Shown here in pieces: positions 7,918 to 16,358 of a DNA stretch of 39,496 nucleotides. Each line of letters starts with the position of its first letter. Position 1 is the stretch's first letter. The notes under the pieces are model-generated. The model did not search any database. It was not told the DNA's origin and saw only the letters and a program-made list of their open reading frames with translations. Position numbers and translations under genes: made by a program. The stretch is from DATAPD01 sp036265385. GTDB lineage: Bacteria; Acidobacteriota; Terriglobia; Terriglobales; Acidobacteriaceae. The stretch covers positions 1 to 39,496 of the forward strand of contig DATAPD010000027.1 in NCBI GenBank assembly GCA_036265385.1, read 5' to 3'.

Positions 7918-7933
7918 TGTGACCCGGGTCACA
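7918..7933 (-). promoter_or_regulatory. CRP-like palindrome upstream of maeB
   Basis: TGTGACCCGGGTCACA is a perfect 16-base inverted repeat. Its half-sites and spacing (TGTGA, six bases, TCACA) equal the E. coli CRP consensus. Its nearest edge is 86 bases upstream of the maeB start. The regulator is not in the window. I see no convincing -35/-10 pair between it and maeB. The rest of 7832-8095 contains only a small CCACG/CGTGG repeat (7935-7949). Confidence 0.55.
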
Positions 7934-8095
7934 GCCACGCTGGCCGTGGGACACGAAATGTAGGGATGTTTAGCTAAGCGAAGAATGTGAATACGACGTG
8001 GGAAGTAATGTAGATGGTGATTACCTTGTGCAACGCGAGTGGAAGTAGCTATTCGCTGTTCGCCAACTTGGCGCGTGCTACTTGCCATCAACACG

Positions 8096-8290
8096 TCACC
8101 AAGATTCTGAATCGCTGTCGGGATCGTGCGTGACTGCCGTGCCGACCAGCGCTTGCTCCTCCCAAAGTAACAAAACGGTTTCTCCGCAATGAGCACAGTA
8201 GAGTTCAACAATATGATTGGGGGTTACTTCCCTGCTTGTGGCCTGGTCCGCACCGCATCGTGGGCAAAATTTGAGTTCGCAGCCATTCAT
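8096..8290 (-). CDS. Small zinc-ribbon protein
   Basis: The product is 64 residues and is almost entirely a zinc-ribbon knuckle pair. CPRC occurs near residue 9 and CAHC near residue 32, spaced as in rubredoxin-type ribbons, and an acidic tail follows (THDPDSDSESW). Two in-frame ATGs exist. An AAGGAG site lies about 8 bases from the one at 8290 but only 2 from the one at 8296, so I favour 8290. Such small ribbons are often nucleic-acid or protein adaptors; the role here is unknown. It lies on the same strand as maeB but is separated by 264 bases with a likely regulatory site, so it is probably a separate unit. Confidence 0.7.
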   Translation of the reverse strand: MNGCELKFCPRCGADQATSREVTPNHIVELYCAHCGETVLLLWEEQALVGTAVTHDPDSDSESW

Positions 8291-8541
8291 CGACATATCT
8301 CCTTCGTGGTCAACTCTCCCTTCCAGACCCGGTAGTGGCTAAACCCAGAATGTGAGGAACGGCACGCAGGCAAGGAATAGCGCGGGATCGCGGGGTCTCA
8401 CAGGTTTCACACTAGATTCAGAACCTGCGGTTAGCAGTGAGGCGGATCACAGGTGGTCGTAATAACTCAACGAATCAGTACAGTCATAAGCTTGCGGCTT
8501 ATGTTAGCGGCGTGGATCGTGAAGACATGAAAGACGATCGT

Positions 8542-8850
8542 TCAGTACCCGAGCACCTCGTAGAACTCGACCCAGCTTTGCTGAAACATAGGGTGCTGCT
8601 TTTTGGCGAGCTCGGTGTGTTCATCGCTGGCGTCAATCTGTTTCATCGCATTTTCGGCGGCGGAGAGAGAGTCGAAGCGGCATTGCCAGACGATAGTGTT
8701 GGCAGGTTCGCGTCCAGAAATTGGAATGAGGCGCTCTCCTTTTGGAAGAATGCCGCGGTGCTCAAGTTCTGCGAACTGCTTTTCCAAGGCGTGGAACTCC
8801 TGCTTGTGCTTCGGGTCATATTGCTGAATAAGACGCATCACAACAGCCAC
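8542..8850 (-). CDS. Small protein, probable dimeric alpha/beta-barrel fold
   Basis: A strong AGGAGG sits 5 bases before a GTG start at 8850, giving 102 residues. The pattern of a beta strand (AVVMRLIQQYD), an amphipathic helix (KHKQEFHALEKQFAELEHRG), a strand with GREPANTIVWQCRF, and a helix (LSAAENAMKQI) ending in VEFYEVLGY fits ferredoxin-like dimeric alpha/beta-barrel proteins such as the ABM/NIPSNAP group. I cannot name the family with certainty. It follows the APC permease by 20 bases and is the last gene of the minus-strand sugar unit. Members of this fold act as small monooxygenases, isomerases or mutarotase-like proteins, so a sugar-related role is possible but unproven. Confidence 0.75.
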   Translation of the reverse strand: MAVVMRLIQQYDPKHKQEFHALEKQFAELEHRGILPKGERLIPISGREPANTIVWQCRFDSLSAAENAMKQIDASDEHTELAKKQHPMFQQSWVEFYEVLGY

Positions 8851-8870
8851 GAGAACCTCCTTTATGATTG

Positions 8871-10259
8871 CTAGTTTCGCTCGACGACCGGTGCTGAGCC
8901 GTCGACATCTTCAGGGACATCAAACGAAACCAAACTAGATTTGAAACCGCGAGTTCGAAACGCCCCGTAAGCAATACCGACGGCCATCCAAATTACGCCA
9001 GCGATTTTGGCGGGACGGCTGAGATTGAGCCACAACAAGAGACAAACCGTAAAGCCCATCACGGGGACGAGCAGGTTGTTCCACTTCTTCTCCGATTGGC
9101 GCAAGTAATAATGCGTGAATGATGCGGCATTAACTCCCATGAACGCGAGTAGCGCGCCGAAGTTCAACAATTCCGCCGCGCGCTCGAAGGTCAAAAAAAT
9201 TGTGCCAAGCAGCGCGAAAAAGCCAACGAAGAGTACGTTGTTCCGAGGTATGCGTCGCTTCGGCTCGATGACTCCGAAGAAAGACTTGGGGAGAGCGTTG
9301 CCTCGTCCCATGCCGAACAGCAGACGAGCCGCGCCCAATTGCGAGCCCATTCCCGATCCCACAGTCGCGACCAGCAGCGTGATGTTGATCAACGCAAATA
9401 GCCATGCGCCCGCAGCGCGCCCAGCAACAGACACGTACGCGGTGTCCACATCAGGAAAAGGCTCAGCGCCGGGCCACACTAACTGGGCAGCATAGACTTC
9501 GATCGAGGCCAGCACGCCCGTGATCAGGCAAACCAGTACAGTGGCGAGGAGTATGTTGCGCTTGGGATTTTCGGCCTCTTCGGAGAGAGTCGAGATGCCG
9601 TCGAACCCGATATAGGTGAGAACCGCGAGCGACGTTCCGCCGAGCACTGCCGGCATGGAAAACGTTTGGGGATCGTAGAAGGGACGAGTAAAGAACGCGA
9701 ATCCGTCATGCGGAGTTTTCAGCACATACCGTGCAGCAGCTACAAGGAAGATGACGATTACCACGCCCATACCAGCAGCAAGCGTTTCGTTGATGCGAGC
9801 CGACGTTTTAATGCCGAACAAGTTGAGACAGGTGAATAAGGTAATGAAAAAGACGATGAATACGGGGTAAGGGATCTCGGGGAGAAAGTTCAGCGCGAAC
9901 TTGCTGCAGAGGATTGTGCAAACGATGGGGTTGAGCATGTAATCCATGGCCATGCTCCAACCGGTGACGTATCCCAAAGCAGGATGGATTTCGGAACCCA
10001 CATAGGTAAATGCTGAACCAGCGCTGGGATAGGCACGAGCCATCTTCCCATAACTCATGGCGGTGAACAGCATGGCGACCATCGCGATCAGAACTGTTGT
10101 GACGGCATGCCCATGAGCTCGTTGGCTCATGACTCCGTAAACGGGCATGGGCGCAGTAGGCTGGATGACGATCATGCCGTACAGAATCAGGTCCCAAAGG
10201 CTGAGTGCTCGCCGGAGCTGAGGAGCGTTCGCGACAGAACTGATTTGAGTATCGGCCAT
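8871..10259 (-). CDS. APC-superfamily permease
   Basis: The 462-residue protein has about 12 hydrophobic segments. The N-terminal LSLWDLILYGMIVIQPTAPM and the SYGKMARAYPSAGSAFTYVG motif are typical of amino acid-polyamine-organocation transporters. So are GFDGISTLSEEAENPKRNI in the middle and GSQLGAARLLFGMGRGNALP near segment 8. It should sit in the inner membrane and import a small solute by ion coupling. It lies 23 bases behind a TonB-dependent receptor and downstream of a glycosidase, so it is the only inner-membrane importer of the locus. APC transporters usually carry amino acids or amines; its presence among sugar enzymes hints at an amine-bearing or unusual substrate, or at a family member with altered specificity. 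Confidence 0.9.
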   Translation of the reverse strand: MADTQISSVANAPQLRRALSLWDLILYGMIVIQPTAPMPVYGVMSQRAHGHAVTTVLIAMVAMLFTAMSYGKMARAYPSAGSAFTYVGSEIHPALGYVTGWSMAMDYMLNPIVCTILCSKFALNFLPEIPYPVFIVFFITLFTCLNLFGIKTSARINETLAAGMGVVIVIFLVAAARYVLKTPHDGFAFFTRPFYDPQTFSMPAVLGGTSLAVLTYIGFDGISTLSEEAENPKRNILLATVLVCLITGVLASIEVYAAQLVWPGAEPFPDVDTAYVSVAGRAAGAWLFALINITLLVATVGSGMGSQLGAARLLFGMGRGNALPKSFFGVIEPKRRIPRNNVLFVGFFALLGTIFLTFERAAELLNFGALLAFMGVNAASFTHYYLRQSEKKWNNLLVPVMGFTVCLLLWLNLSRPAKIAGVIWMAVGIAYGAFRTRGFKSSLVSFDVPEDVDGSAPVVERN

Positions 10260-10282
10260 GTTCCCGAACTTGCAGTTGCGAT

Positions 10283-13200
10283 CTAGAAGTAAAACTTCAA
10301 CGCGAACTGAACGAACCGTGGATCGCGAGCCGACTGCGGGAAGCCCCAGGCACAGTTCTCATTATTATTGTCGACGGGGCACCCGCTTTCACCCGGCGCA
10401 AGATCAAGTCCGTGATCGGTCGAAGGATTATCGAACAAGAACTTGGCTGGGAACAATTGCGGATTGACATGGTTCCAGATGTTGAAGAAGTCCGCGTGGA
10501 ACTCGAATCGGTATCTTTCACCGATTGGGAAATTCTTCAGGAAAGAAAGGTCCCAGTTCTGGAACCCGGGTCCTCGGATGATGTTTCGTCCGGCATTCCC
10601 GAAAGTGCCGAGAACGGTATTGGTGACGAAAGCGCAAGTGTTGAACACCGTTCCAGGAATGCAGGGCTTACCGTTCGGATCACCGACTCGATCGGGACGG
10701 GCTGAGTTGGCCACGTCACCACCGCCATCAGAATTCGAGAGGTTGGTCGAAATGTCCGTCGGAGTGAAGTAGTTTCCTGTGGAAGCGGAGGTAATTCCAC
10801 TGACAACCCACCCTCCGATGATCTGGTTTAGCACTCCTCCCGCATTTCCGGCGAGGCGCTTCCCGCGCCCGAAAGGCAACTCGTACGCATAACTCATGAC
10901 AAAGCGGTGGCGAACATCAAAATCGGCGTTTCCATATTCCAGCTTGGGGAATCGCTGGTCGCGGAAGTCTCCGGTTGCAAACGATCCAAGGTTCGCGCTG
11001 GATGCATTATCGAGGGCATGGCCGTAGGTGTAGGAAGCCTGGAACGTCAATCCATGGGTCAAACGCTTTTCCAGGCGGGCTTGCAACGAGTTGTAAAACG
11101 AGAATGCGTTGGAACGGAATGTGTTGATCGTTGTGTCGAAGACAGAGGGATCACAACCGGGGAGCAAGGTCGTGTTGCAAGTGTGCACTGGACGTCGTGG
11201 GGCGAAATCGGCGGTCTGATCGGGCGTGGGCACGGCCTGATTCCCGTTATAGAAGGCGAAGAGCTTCAGACCGCGTGAGCCTGCGTAAGAAACCTCCATC
11301 ACGGTCTGCCCGGGTAATTGATATTGGAGTCCGAGATGCCATTGCTGGTTATAGGGCGTACGAAGATTAGGGTCGACAGAGAATAACAATGGCGTGTTAG
11401 GGTCGCTCAAAGAAGTCGCGGGGAAGCCGTTCGCCAGTACGTTGAAATTCGGAATGGAGCAATCGATCTGACCCGACGCGGGATTTGCGGAAAGAGCCGA
11501 GCACGGGACGTTAAACGACTCGATCGAGAAGAATGGAGGATTGAATCCAGGACTCGGATTTGAAAAAGGTCCGTTCTCCTGTCCGCCGTAGAAGATGCCG
11601 TAGCCACCGCGCATCACTAAGTTGTTGCTGATTTGATAAGCAAACCCGAAACGGGGCGCGAAGTTGTTGTAGTCGGGATGGATCAAGCCACGCGAACCTG
11701 TGCGCAAAATGGGGATGCTCTGAGCCAATGTTGGCGTCAGTTCCAGTGGCTGACCTTTGGGAACGAGCAATGCCTGGTTGGCGAAGTCGAAGGTGGCTGC
11801 CTGATCCCGCGCTTCCTTGATGGTGCTGAAAAATTCGTAGCGTAAGCCAAGGTTAAAGGTCAGCCTTGGGGTGACCCGAAAATCATCCTGCACGTATCCG
11901 GCATAGATTTGGCGCCGATAATCCACGTTGTGCAGACTTGTAATCTCGCCGAAATCCGGAATGCCTAACAACATGGAGGCGAAAGCCGAGCCACCCGTAC
12001 TTGGGGAAGCGGGATTATCGGTGAACTCCGAACCGAAGCCGAGATTGCCACGCGAGGCGGCGGGTTGGAAGATTGTGAACTGTTCAAACCGGAGCTCGGT
12101 GCCGAACTTCAAGGAATGGCGTCCGTGAATCCAGGTCAGGTTATCCGTGAGCACGTAGCTGTTCTGCTTTTCAATCGAAGGCAGAAATGTTGAGCTGCCG
12201 ATGGTGGCGGAACCGTCGCCGAAATCGATTTCTGGCAGCCCACCGTTCTGCGGACCGAAGGGGATACCGGGGAAAGAAATGCCAAAACTCGGGTCGCCGG
12301 CGATGTTCTTGTCAGAGTTCAACTGGAAGCGGTGCGCATTGATGCGGTTGTAACCAAAGCGGGCTTCGTTGATGACATTGGGCGTGAACAAGTGCACTTC
12401 ATTCATCGCCACGCTGCGGTAGGAGAAGTCCTCGATTCCGTCGAAGAAGCCGCCACCATCCAGCACGTTGTTAAATGGCGCAGGGATTTCGCTCGGCTGA
12501 TCTTGATAGCTGAAACGTACGAAGGTGTCGTCTTTCTGCGTGATCTTGTGGTCCACGCGAATATCGAAATTGTTGCGGCTTTCTTTGCGGACGGGCTCGG
12601 TAAGGAAATTCTGTCCTCCCAGCGTGGTGTTTGGCGCTGGATAGAAAGAGGAGAGGCGGGCAGCTAATGGATCAATCAGCCCGCTCGGAAATACGTTAAG
12701 GTTGGCGCCCGATGAGATCGGCACTCCGCAAAAACCATTGGGGTTCAAGTCGAAACGATTCTGCTGTGTGAGGCGAGTATTAAAGATCTCTCCGAAGAAG
12801 GTGACATTCCCATTGCAATCCAATGCTTGGGTGCCAGGAATGGGTTGACCCGAGTCGGGGTCCACTTGGGGTGCGACGGTACCACTCAGAAGATCTGAAA
12901 AATCGCCAGCGATCATCTGAGGCGTGGGAATGGTGGACAAGATTGGCGTTGCTTGACGCACGCGAAATCCTTCGTAATCGCCGAAGAAGAAGGTGCGGTT
13001 CTTGATGATCGGACCGCCAAGGGTAGCGCCGAACTGGTTCTGCTTGTAGGCCTGCTTTCGCTCAGAGCCAAAAGCATTGCGAGCATCGAAAACGTCATTA
13101 CGCAGGAACTCGTAAACATCTCCGTGGAATTGATTCGTGCCCGATTTGATGGCCGCATTCATGACGGCGCCGTTTCCGCGTCCGAATTCGGCGGTGTAAG

Positions 13201-13888
13201 AGTTCGTCTGAACTTTGAATTCGGCAATGGCATCGACCGAGGGCTGGATGACGTACGTGCTCTCGTTCAGCACATCTCCGAGGTTTGCGTTGTTGTCGAT
13301 GCCGTCGAGCAGAAAGTTATTCTGAAGAGCACGGGCACCGTTCGCGCTGAAGCCGTAGGTTTTTTCTGCGCGTGATCCGGGTTCTGCAGGAGCGACACCG
13401 GCGCTCAGCTGTGCTAACTGAGCGTAGTTCCGGCCATTCAGGGGAAGGCTGAGAATGCGCTGGCTGGTGACAACTTGTCCGAGATCAGAGTTCTCTGTTT
13501 CCAGCTGCGGTCCTTGGCTGGTGACTACCACTTGTTCGTTGATTCCACCAACGTGCAGAGTCACATCGATGGAAGGGCGCTCTTGCAGATTCAGCTCGAT
13601 AGGGCCGACCGATGTCTTTTTGAAACCCTGTTTTTCAACGACGATCCGATACCGACCGATCTTCAATGGGCCGGCAACGTATTCTCCGGTAGATTTAGTC
13701 GACGTCTGAAAAGTGGTTCCGCGATCCACGTCTTCGACGGTCACGGTTGCATTCGGAATGAACGCTCCGGACTGGTCGCGGACGGTCCCAACAATGTTGC
13801 CGGTATCTTTTTGGGCCCAGCAAAGGGTGGTGACTAGAAACAGACTAATTGTGATGCTTCGACGAATGATTCTGAGTGCATGCAACAT
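10283..13888 (-). CDS. TonB-dependent receptor with N-terminal carboxypeptidase-regulatory-like domain
   Basis: I choose the ATG at 13888 (1201 residues), preceded by GGGGTGG, over an upstream start at 13924. It gives a clean signal peptide (LFLVTTLCWAQ). Residues about 25-110 form a CarboxypepD_reg/CNA-B-like Ig domain (GNIVGTVRDQSGAFIPNATV). A plug domain follows, with LPLNGRNYAQLAQLSAGV, NNFLLDGIDNNAN and SGTNQFHGDVYEF. The rest is a long 22-stranded-type barrel ending in FALKFYF, the usual C-terminal aromatic beta signal. These outer-membrane receptors import oligosaccharides or other bulky nutrients using TonB. It lies between the GH36-like glycosidase and the permease, so it is the likely outer-membrane gate for that glycan. 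No SusD-like partner is encoded nearby. Confidence 0.93.
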   Translation of the reverse strand: MLHALRIIRRSITISLFLVTTLCWAQKDTGNIVGTVRDQSGAFIPNATVTVEDVDRGTTFQTSTKSTGEYVAGPLKIGRYRIVVEKQGFKKTSVGPIELNLQERPSIDVTLHVGGINEQVVVTSQGPQLETENSDLGQVVTSQRILSLPLNGRNYAQLAQLSAGVAPAEPGSRAEKTYGFSANGARALQNNFLLDGIDNNANLGDVLNESTYVIQPSVDAIAEFKVQTNSYTAEFGRGNGAVMNAAIKSGTNQFHGDVYEFLRNDVFDARNAFGSERKQAYKQNQFGATLGGPIIKNRTFFFGDYEGFRVRQATPILSTIPTPQMIAGDFSDLLSGTVAPQVDPDSGQPIPGTQALDCNGNVTFFGEIFNTRLTQQNRFDLNPNGFCGVPISSGANLNVFPSGLIDPLAARLSSFYPAPNTTLGGQNFLTEPVRKESRNNFDIRVDHKITQKDDTFVRFSYQDQPSEIPAPFNNVLDGGGFFDGIEDFSYRSVAMNEVHLFTPNVINEARFGYNRINAHRFQLNSDKNIAGDPSFGISFPGIPFGPQNGGLPEIDFGDGSATIGSSTFLPSIEKQNSYVLTDNLTWIHGRHSLKFGTELRFEQFTIFQPAASRGNLGFGSEFTDNPASPSTGGSAFASMLLGIPDFGEITSLHNVDYRRQIYAGYVQDDFRVTPRLTFNLGLRYEFFSTIKEARDQAATFDFANQALLVPKGQPLELTPTLAQSIPILRTGSRGLIHPDYNNFAPRFGFAYQISNNLVMRGGYGIFYGGQENGPFSNPSPGFNPPFFSIESFNVPCSALSANPASGQIDCSIPNFNVLANGFPATSLSDPNTPLLFSVDPNLRTPYNQQWHLGLQYQLPGQTVMEVSYAGSRGLKLFAFYNGNQAVPTPDQTADFAPRRPVHTCNTTLLPGCDPSVFDTTINTFRSNAFSFYNSLQARLEKRLTHGLTFQASYTYGHALDNASSANLGSFATGDFRDQRFPKLEYGNADFDVRHRFVMSYAYELPFGRGKRLAGNAGGVLNQIIGGWVVSGITSASTGNYFTPTDISTNLSNSDGGGDVANSARPDRVGDPNGKPCIPGTVFNTCAFVTNTVLGTFGNAGRNIIRGPGFQNWDLSFLKNFPIGERYRFEFHADFFNIWNHVNPQLFPAKFLFDNPSTDHGLDLAPGESGCPVDNNNENCAWGFPQSARDPRFVQFALKFYF

Positions 13889-13943
13889 AATCCACCCCTT
13901 CGCTACAGGCCGACACAACAGCAAAGCCAGAATTCCGGAACGC

Positions 13944-16199
13944 TCAATGCGGACTGGCTTCCAGCAGCAGATGCTGAGTGAAAGTCACGGTCAACTTTGG
14001 GTTGTTCGCTTCTATTTGTCCCATGGCCCGGCCAGTTTCATAATCAACTACTGCGTATTTCCCGGACTTGAGCCCACGAAGTTCTATTTCGCCGGACCAG
14101 GGTTTTTTCTTTTCCGGAGCATAGAAGGCGTAGTACATCTTGCCGTCCTTCTGAATGGCATATGCCTCGGGTTGGTCATACCCATAGGTGTACAAATCCA
14201 GAAATTCACCTTCTGAAAGCATTTTTGATTTGTAGATATCAATCCACTTCTTCCAATGCGTTTCCTTTTCCGAGGTTAGTTCCACGGTTTTCAATTTTGG
14301 GCCGTAGCCGGGCCACGTGAATTTTGTGCCAAGCACTGCGCCGACTCCGACTTCGGAGGCAAAGTCGGTACCCTTGTCGACTTCGTGCAGCGTGTTGCTC
14401 AATTGGACTTCGGTAAGCTCGACGTGATCGCCGTAAACTGCGGCCTCCGGACCAAGCAGAGCCTTGTACATCTTTGTTCGGAGGCGCACTTGTTTTGATC
14501 CCACCGGATCAGCCGTAACGGCCTGGTCGATGTAAGGGAGCCAAGCGAGACTTGGGGGAGTTCCGCACGGGCATGCTTGCGTTACGCTGTCGGGCTTGAG
14601 GGAGCGCGTGGTATCGAGAATGATTTTGTAAATCTCGCCAACCGCCCTGACGGATTCGTCGGGAGATTTGTGGTGGTGCTTCGGGTTGTAGCAGGCCGGA
14701 ACGGTGTAGGAGAAGTCGAGCTTGTGTCCATCAAAATCCCAGTCGCGAATGAAGCGTTCGGTTAATTGTTTGTAGTATTGCTTGACTTCGGGAATCGCAG
14801 GACAGAGTGCGCCGAGATCAGCCGTCGCCCGAGCCGGTTTTCCATCTTTGTCGAGGATCAACCAATCAGGATGTTCCTTCACAACCTTGGCCAGTTGATA
14901 TGTCTTGTGATTCAGAATGTCTTTGCCGTGACCGTCTTCCACTACGAGCGGGATCCACCATACGGTGATGTGAATACCCGCATCGTGGTACGCCTTAACA
15001 ACCTTCTGCAATGAATCGCCGGGGAAAGTATCGTCGCGTGGTTCCCAGTCACCGCGGTTCTTGAACCAGCCTGCATCGAGAGTTGCCCAATTCAAGCCGA
15101 GTTCCTTGAGCTTGGGGATTGTGCCCAGCATCTGCTTTGGGGTGAAGTCCATCTCGTAACCCCAGCCGCACCAGTTCGCTTCGTAATCCGCCTTGGTCGG
15201 GTGCGCAAGGCTCACACCTTGCTTTTGGAGCATCTTGGAGTAGAGACTCAAGGGCTCGTAGAAATCACCATGGAATACCGAGACAAAAGTCAAAGGCGCC
15301 GTGTAGGTTTCGCCAGCGCCTAACTTTGTGTTCTGATCGATATCGACTTCGGCATTGACGCGGCTGTCAGTGCCGGCACGTACCGGAAGACTTAACCGGA
15401 GCGGGACAGTCTCAGCATGTCCGACTGCTTCACCAACAGAGCCAGTCCAGAACGCCACAACCGGAATGCCACCGCCGGTCTGATTCTCGTCCTTGTGCAT
15501 GACGACCTGCATGGGATTGTCACGCGTGAACTTGGCGTTAATGAGCATGACGTCGTCCTTGCCCCAGGCTTCACTTGAGCCGTGGAAGGACCACATCGCG
15601 AACGGGGCCGCTTTCGGATCGCTGAGAGAAGCACTCAAAGTGTGTTTCTGAAGAACGACGCGATCCAGGGGGATAGGGCTGCTTCCGACGTTCTTATAGG
15701 AAACCCTTGTAAGCGCAAGGTTCGGCAAGTCGTCATAGACTTCAATGACGAGACTCTTCACTATTCCTGGTGTAGACGGACTCTTTCCCGACACTTCAAT
15801 CCGCGTGCCTTTTGCGCCAAGTCTTCCGGATGGTGGGGCTTGGCGAAGGTGGTCGAGGTCCAGTTCGAAGTCGTTGATGTCTTTGCCACCACTGACGAGA
15901 AAATTCCCACTGCTCTTTGGGTCGGCCGCGTTGTCATCGAGCGTCAACCGTTGCCCGTCGCGCAACAAGGTGGCTTTCAGGTAGCCCGAGCGCGCCAACT
16001 CAAACTCCGCAGTCGGTGTGGTGATGACGACCGGCCCAGCGGAGTTGACCGAAACTTTGATCGCAGAACTGGTCGAACCCGCGGGCTGCTGCGATTGCTT
16101 TCGATTGCAACCGGTGATGGGAATGACCAGAAGCAGAGCCAACGTAAGTGCGGCGAAGTGAGAGTCGGATTTGCGAAGCGAAATGTGCTCCCAAACCAT
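13944..16199 (-). CDS. GH36-like (clan GH-D) lipoprotein alpha-glycosidase
   Basis: The ATG at 16199 follows AAGGGGG at good spacing (751 residues). A lipoprotein signal ends in the lipobox ITGC with Cys31. An N-terminal beta-sandwich (to about residue 330) is followed by a (beta/alpha)8 barrel with melibiase features: ANWCGWGYEMDF, LDAGWF (about 375-380), FDGHKLDFSY with the likely nucleophile Asp495, and ACPCGTPP followed by AVTADPVGS with the likely acid/base Asp564. A C-terminal beta domain ends the protein. GH36 enzymes mostly hydrolyse alpha-galactosides or alpha-N-acetylgalactosaminides by a retaining mechanism. The anchor places it in the periplasm or on the outer membrane. It has its own promoter with a LacI-type operator and heads the receptor/permease group. 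Confidence 0.88.
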   Translation of the reverse strand: MVWEHISLRKSDSHFAALTLALLLVIPITGCNRKQSQQPAGSTSSAIKVSVNSAGPVVITTPTAEFELARSGYLKATLLRDGQRLTLDDNAADPKSSGNFLVSGGKDINDFELDLDHLRQAPPSGRLGAKGTRIEVSGKSPSTPGIVKSLVIEVYDDLPNLALTRVSYKNVGSSPIPLDRVVLQKHTLSASLSDPKAAPFAMWSFHGSSEAWGKDDVMLINAKFTRDNPMQVVMHKDENQTGGGIPVVAFWTGSVGEAVGHAETVPLRLSLPVRAGTDSRVNAEVDIDQNTKLGAGETYTAPLTFVSVFHGDFYEPLSLYSKMLQKQGVSLAHPTKADYEANWCGWGYEMDFTPKQMLGTIPKLKELGLNWATLDAGWFKNRGDWEPRDDTFPGDSLQKVVKAYHDAGIHITVWWIPLVVEDGHGKDILNHKTYQLAKVVKEHPDWLILDKDGKPARATADLGALCPAIPEVKQYYKQLTERFIRDWDFDGHKLDFSYTVPACYNPKHHHKSPDESVRAVGEIYKIILDTTRSLKPDSVTQACPCGTPPSLAWLPYIDQAVTADPVGSKQVRLRTKMYKALLGPEAAVYGDHVELTEVQLSNTLHEVDKGTDFASEVGVGAVLGTKFTWPGYGPKLKTVELTSEKETHWKKWIDIYKSKMLSEGEFLDLYTYGYDQPEAYAIQKDGKMYYAFYAPEKKKPWSGEIELRGLKSGKYAVVDYETGRAMGQIEANNPKLTVTFTQHLLLEASPH

Positions 16200-16256
16200 A
16201 CGTGTGCCCCCTTTTTTGAGAACTGGGGTGAGCAAGAGAGGAATGTTTGTCTCTGG

Positions 16257-16268
16257 TGTAACGTTTTA
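16257..16268 (-). promoter_or_regulatory. LacI-type operator in front of the GH36-like gene
   Basis: Read on the minus strand the site is TAAAACGTTACA, an imperfect palindrome around a central CG, as is usual for LacI-family operators. It begins 10 bases after the -10 box of the promoter at 16279-16307, so a bound repressor would cover the start of transcription. Nearly the same sequence at exactly the same spacing occurs at 20976-20987. Confidence 0.65.
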
Positions 16269-16278
16269 CTAGCCGAAG

Positions 16279-16307
16279 TAGATATACCCGTGCGGAAGGG
16301 ATGTCAA
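16279..16307 (-). promoter_or_regulatory. Sigma-70-type promoter of the GH36/receptor/permease group
   Basis: On the minus strand TTGACA (16307-16302) is followed by 17 bases and TATCTA (16284-16279). Transcription would begin near 16272, giving a leader of about 73 bases before the GH36-like start at 16199. The -35 box is a perfect consensus. It lies in the 159-base gap behind the PfkB kinase, so the downstream genes can be transcribed separately from the enzyme genes. Confidence 0.7.
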
Positions 16308-16358
16308 GTGAAAACTCGGTTGGGAAGGGATGATTTGAGTCAGCTGCTTGGTTAGGAA

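Noticed and set aside
8485..8503. CATAAGC/GCTTATG hairpin as a terminator of the minus-strand sugar operon
   Set aside because: The 7-base stem is AT-rich and has no T-run on the minus strand; it may be chance.
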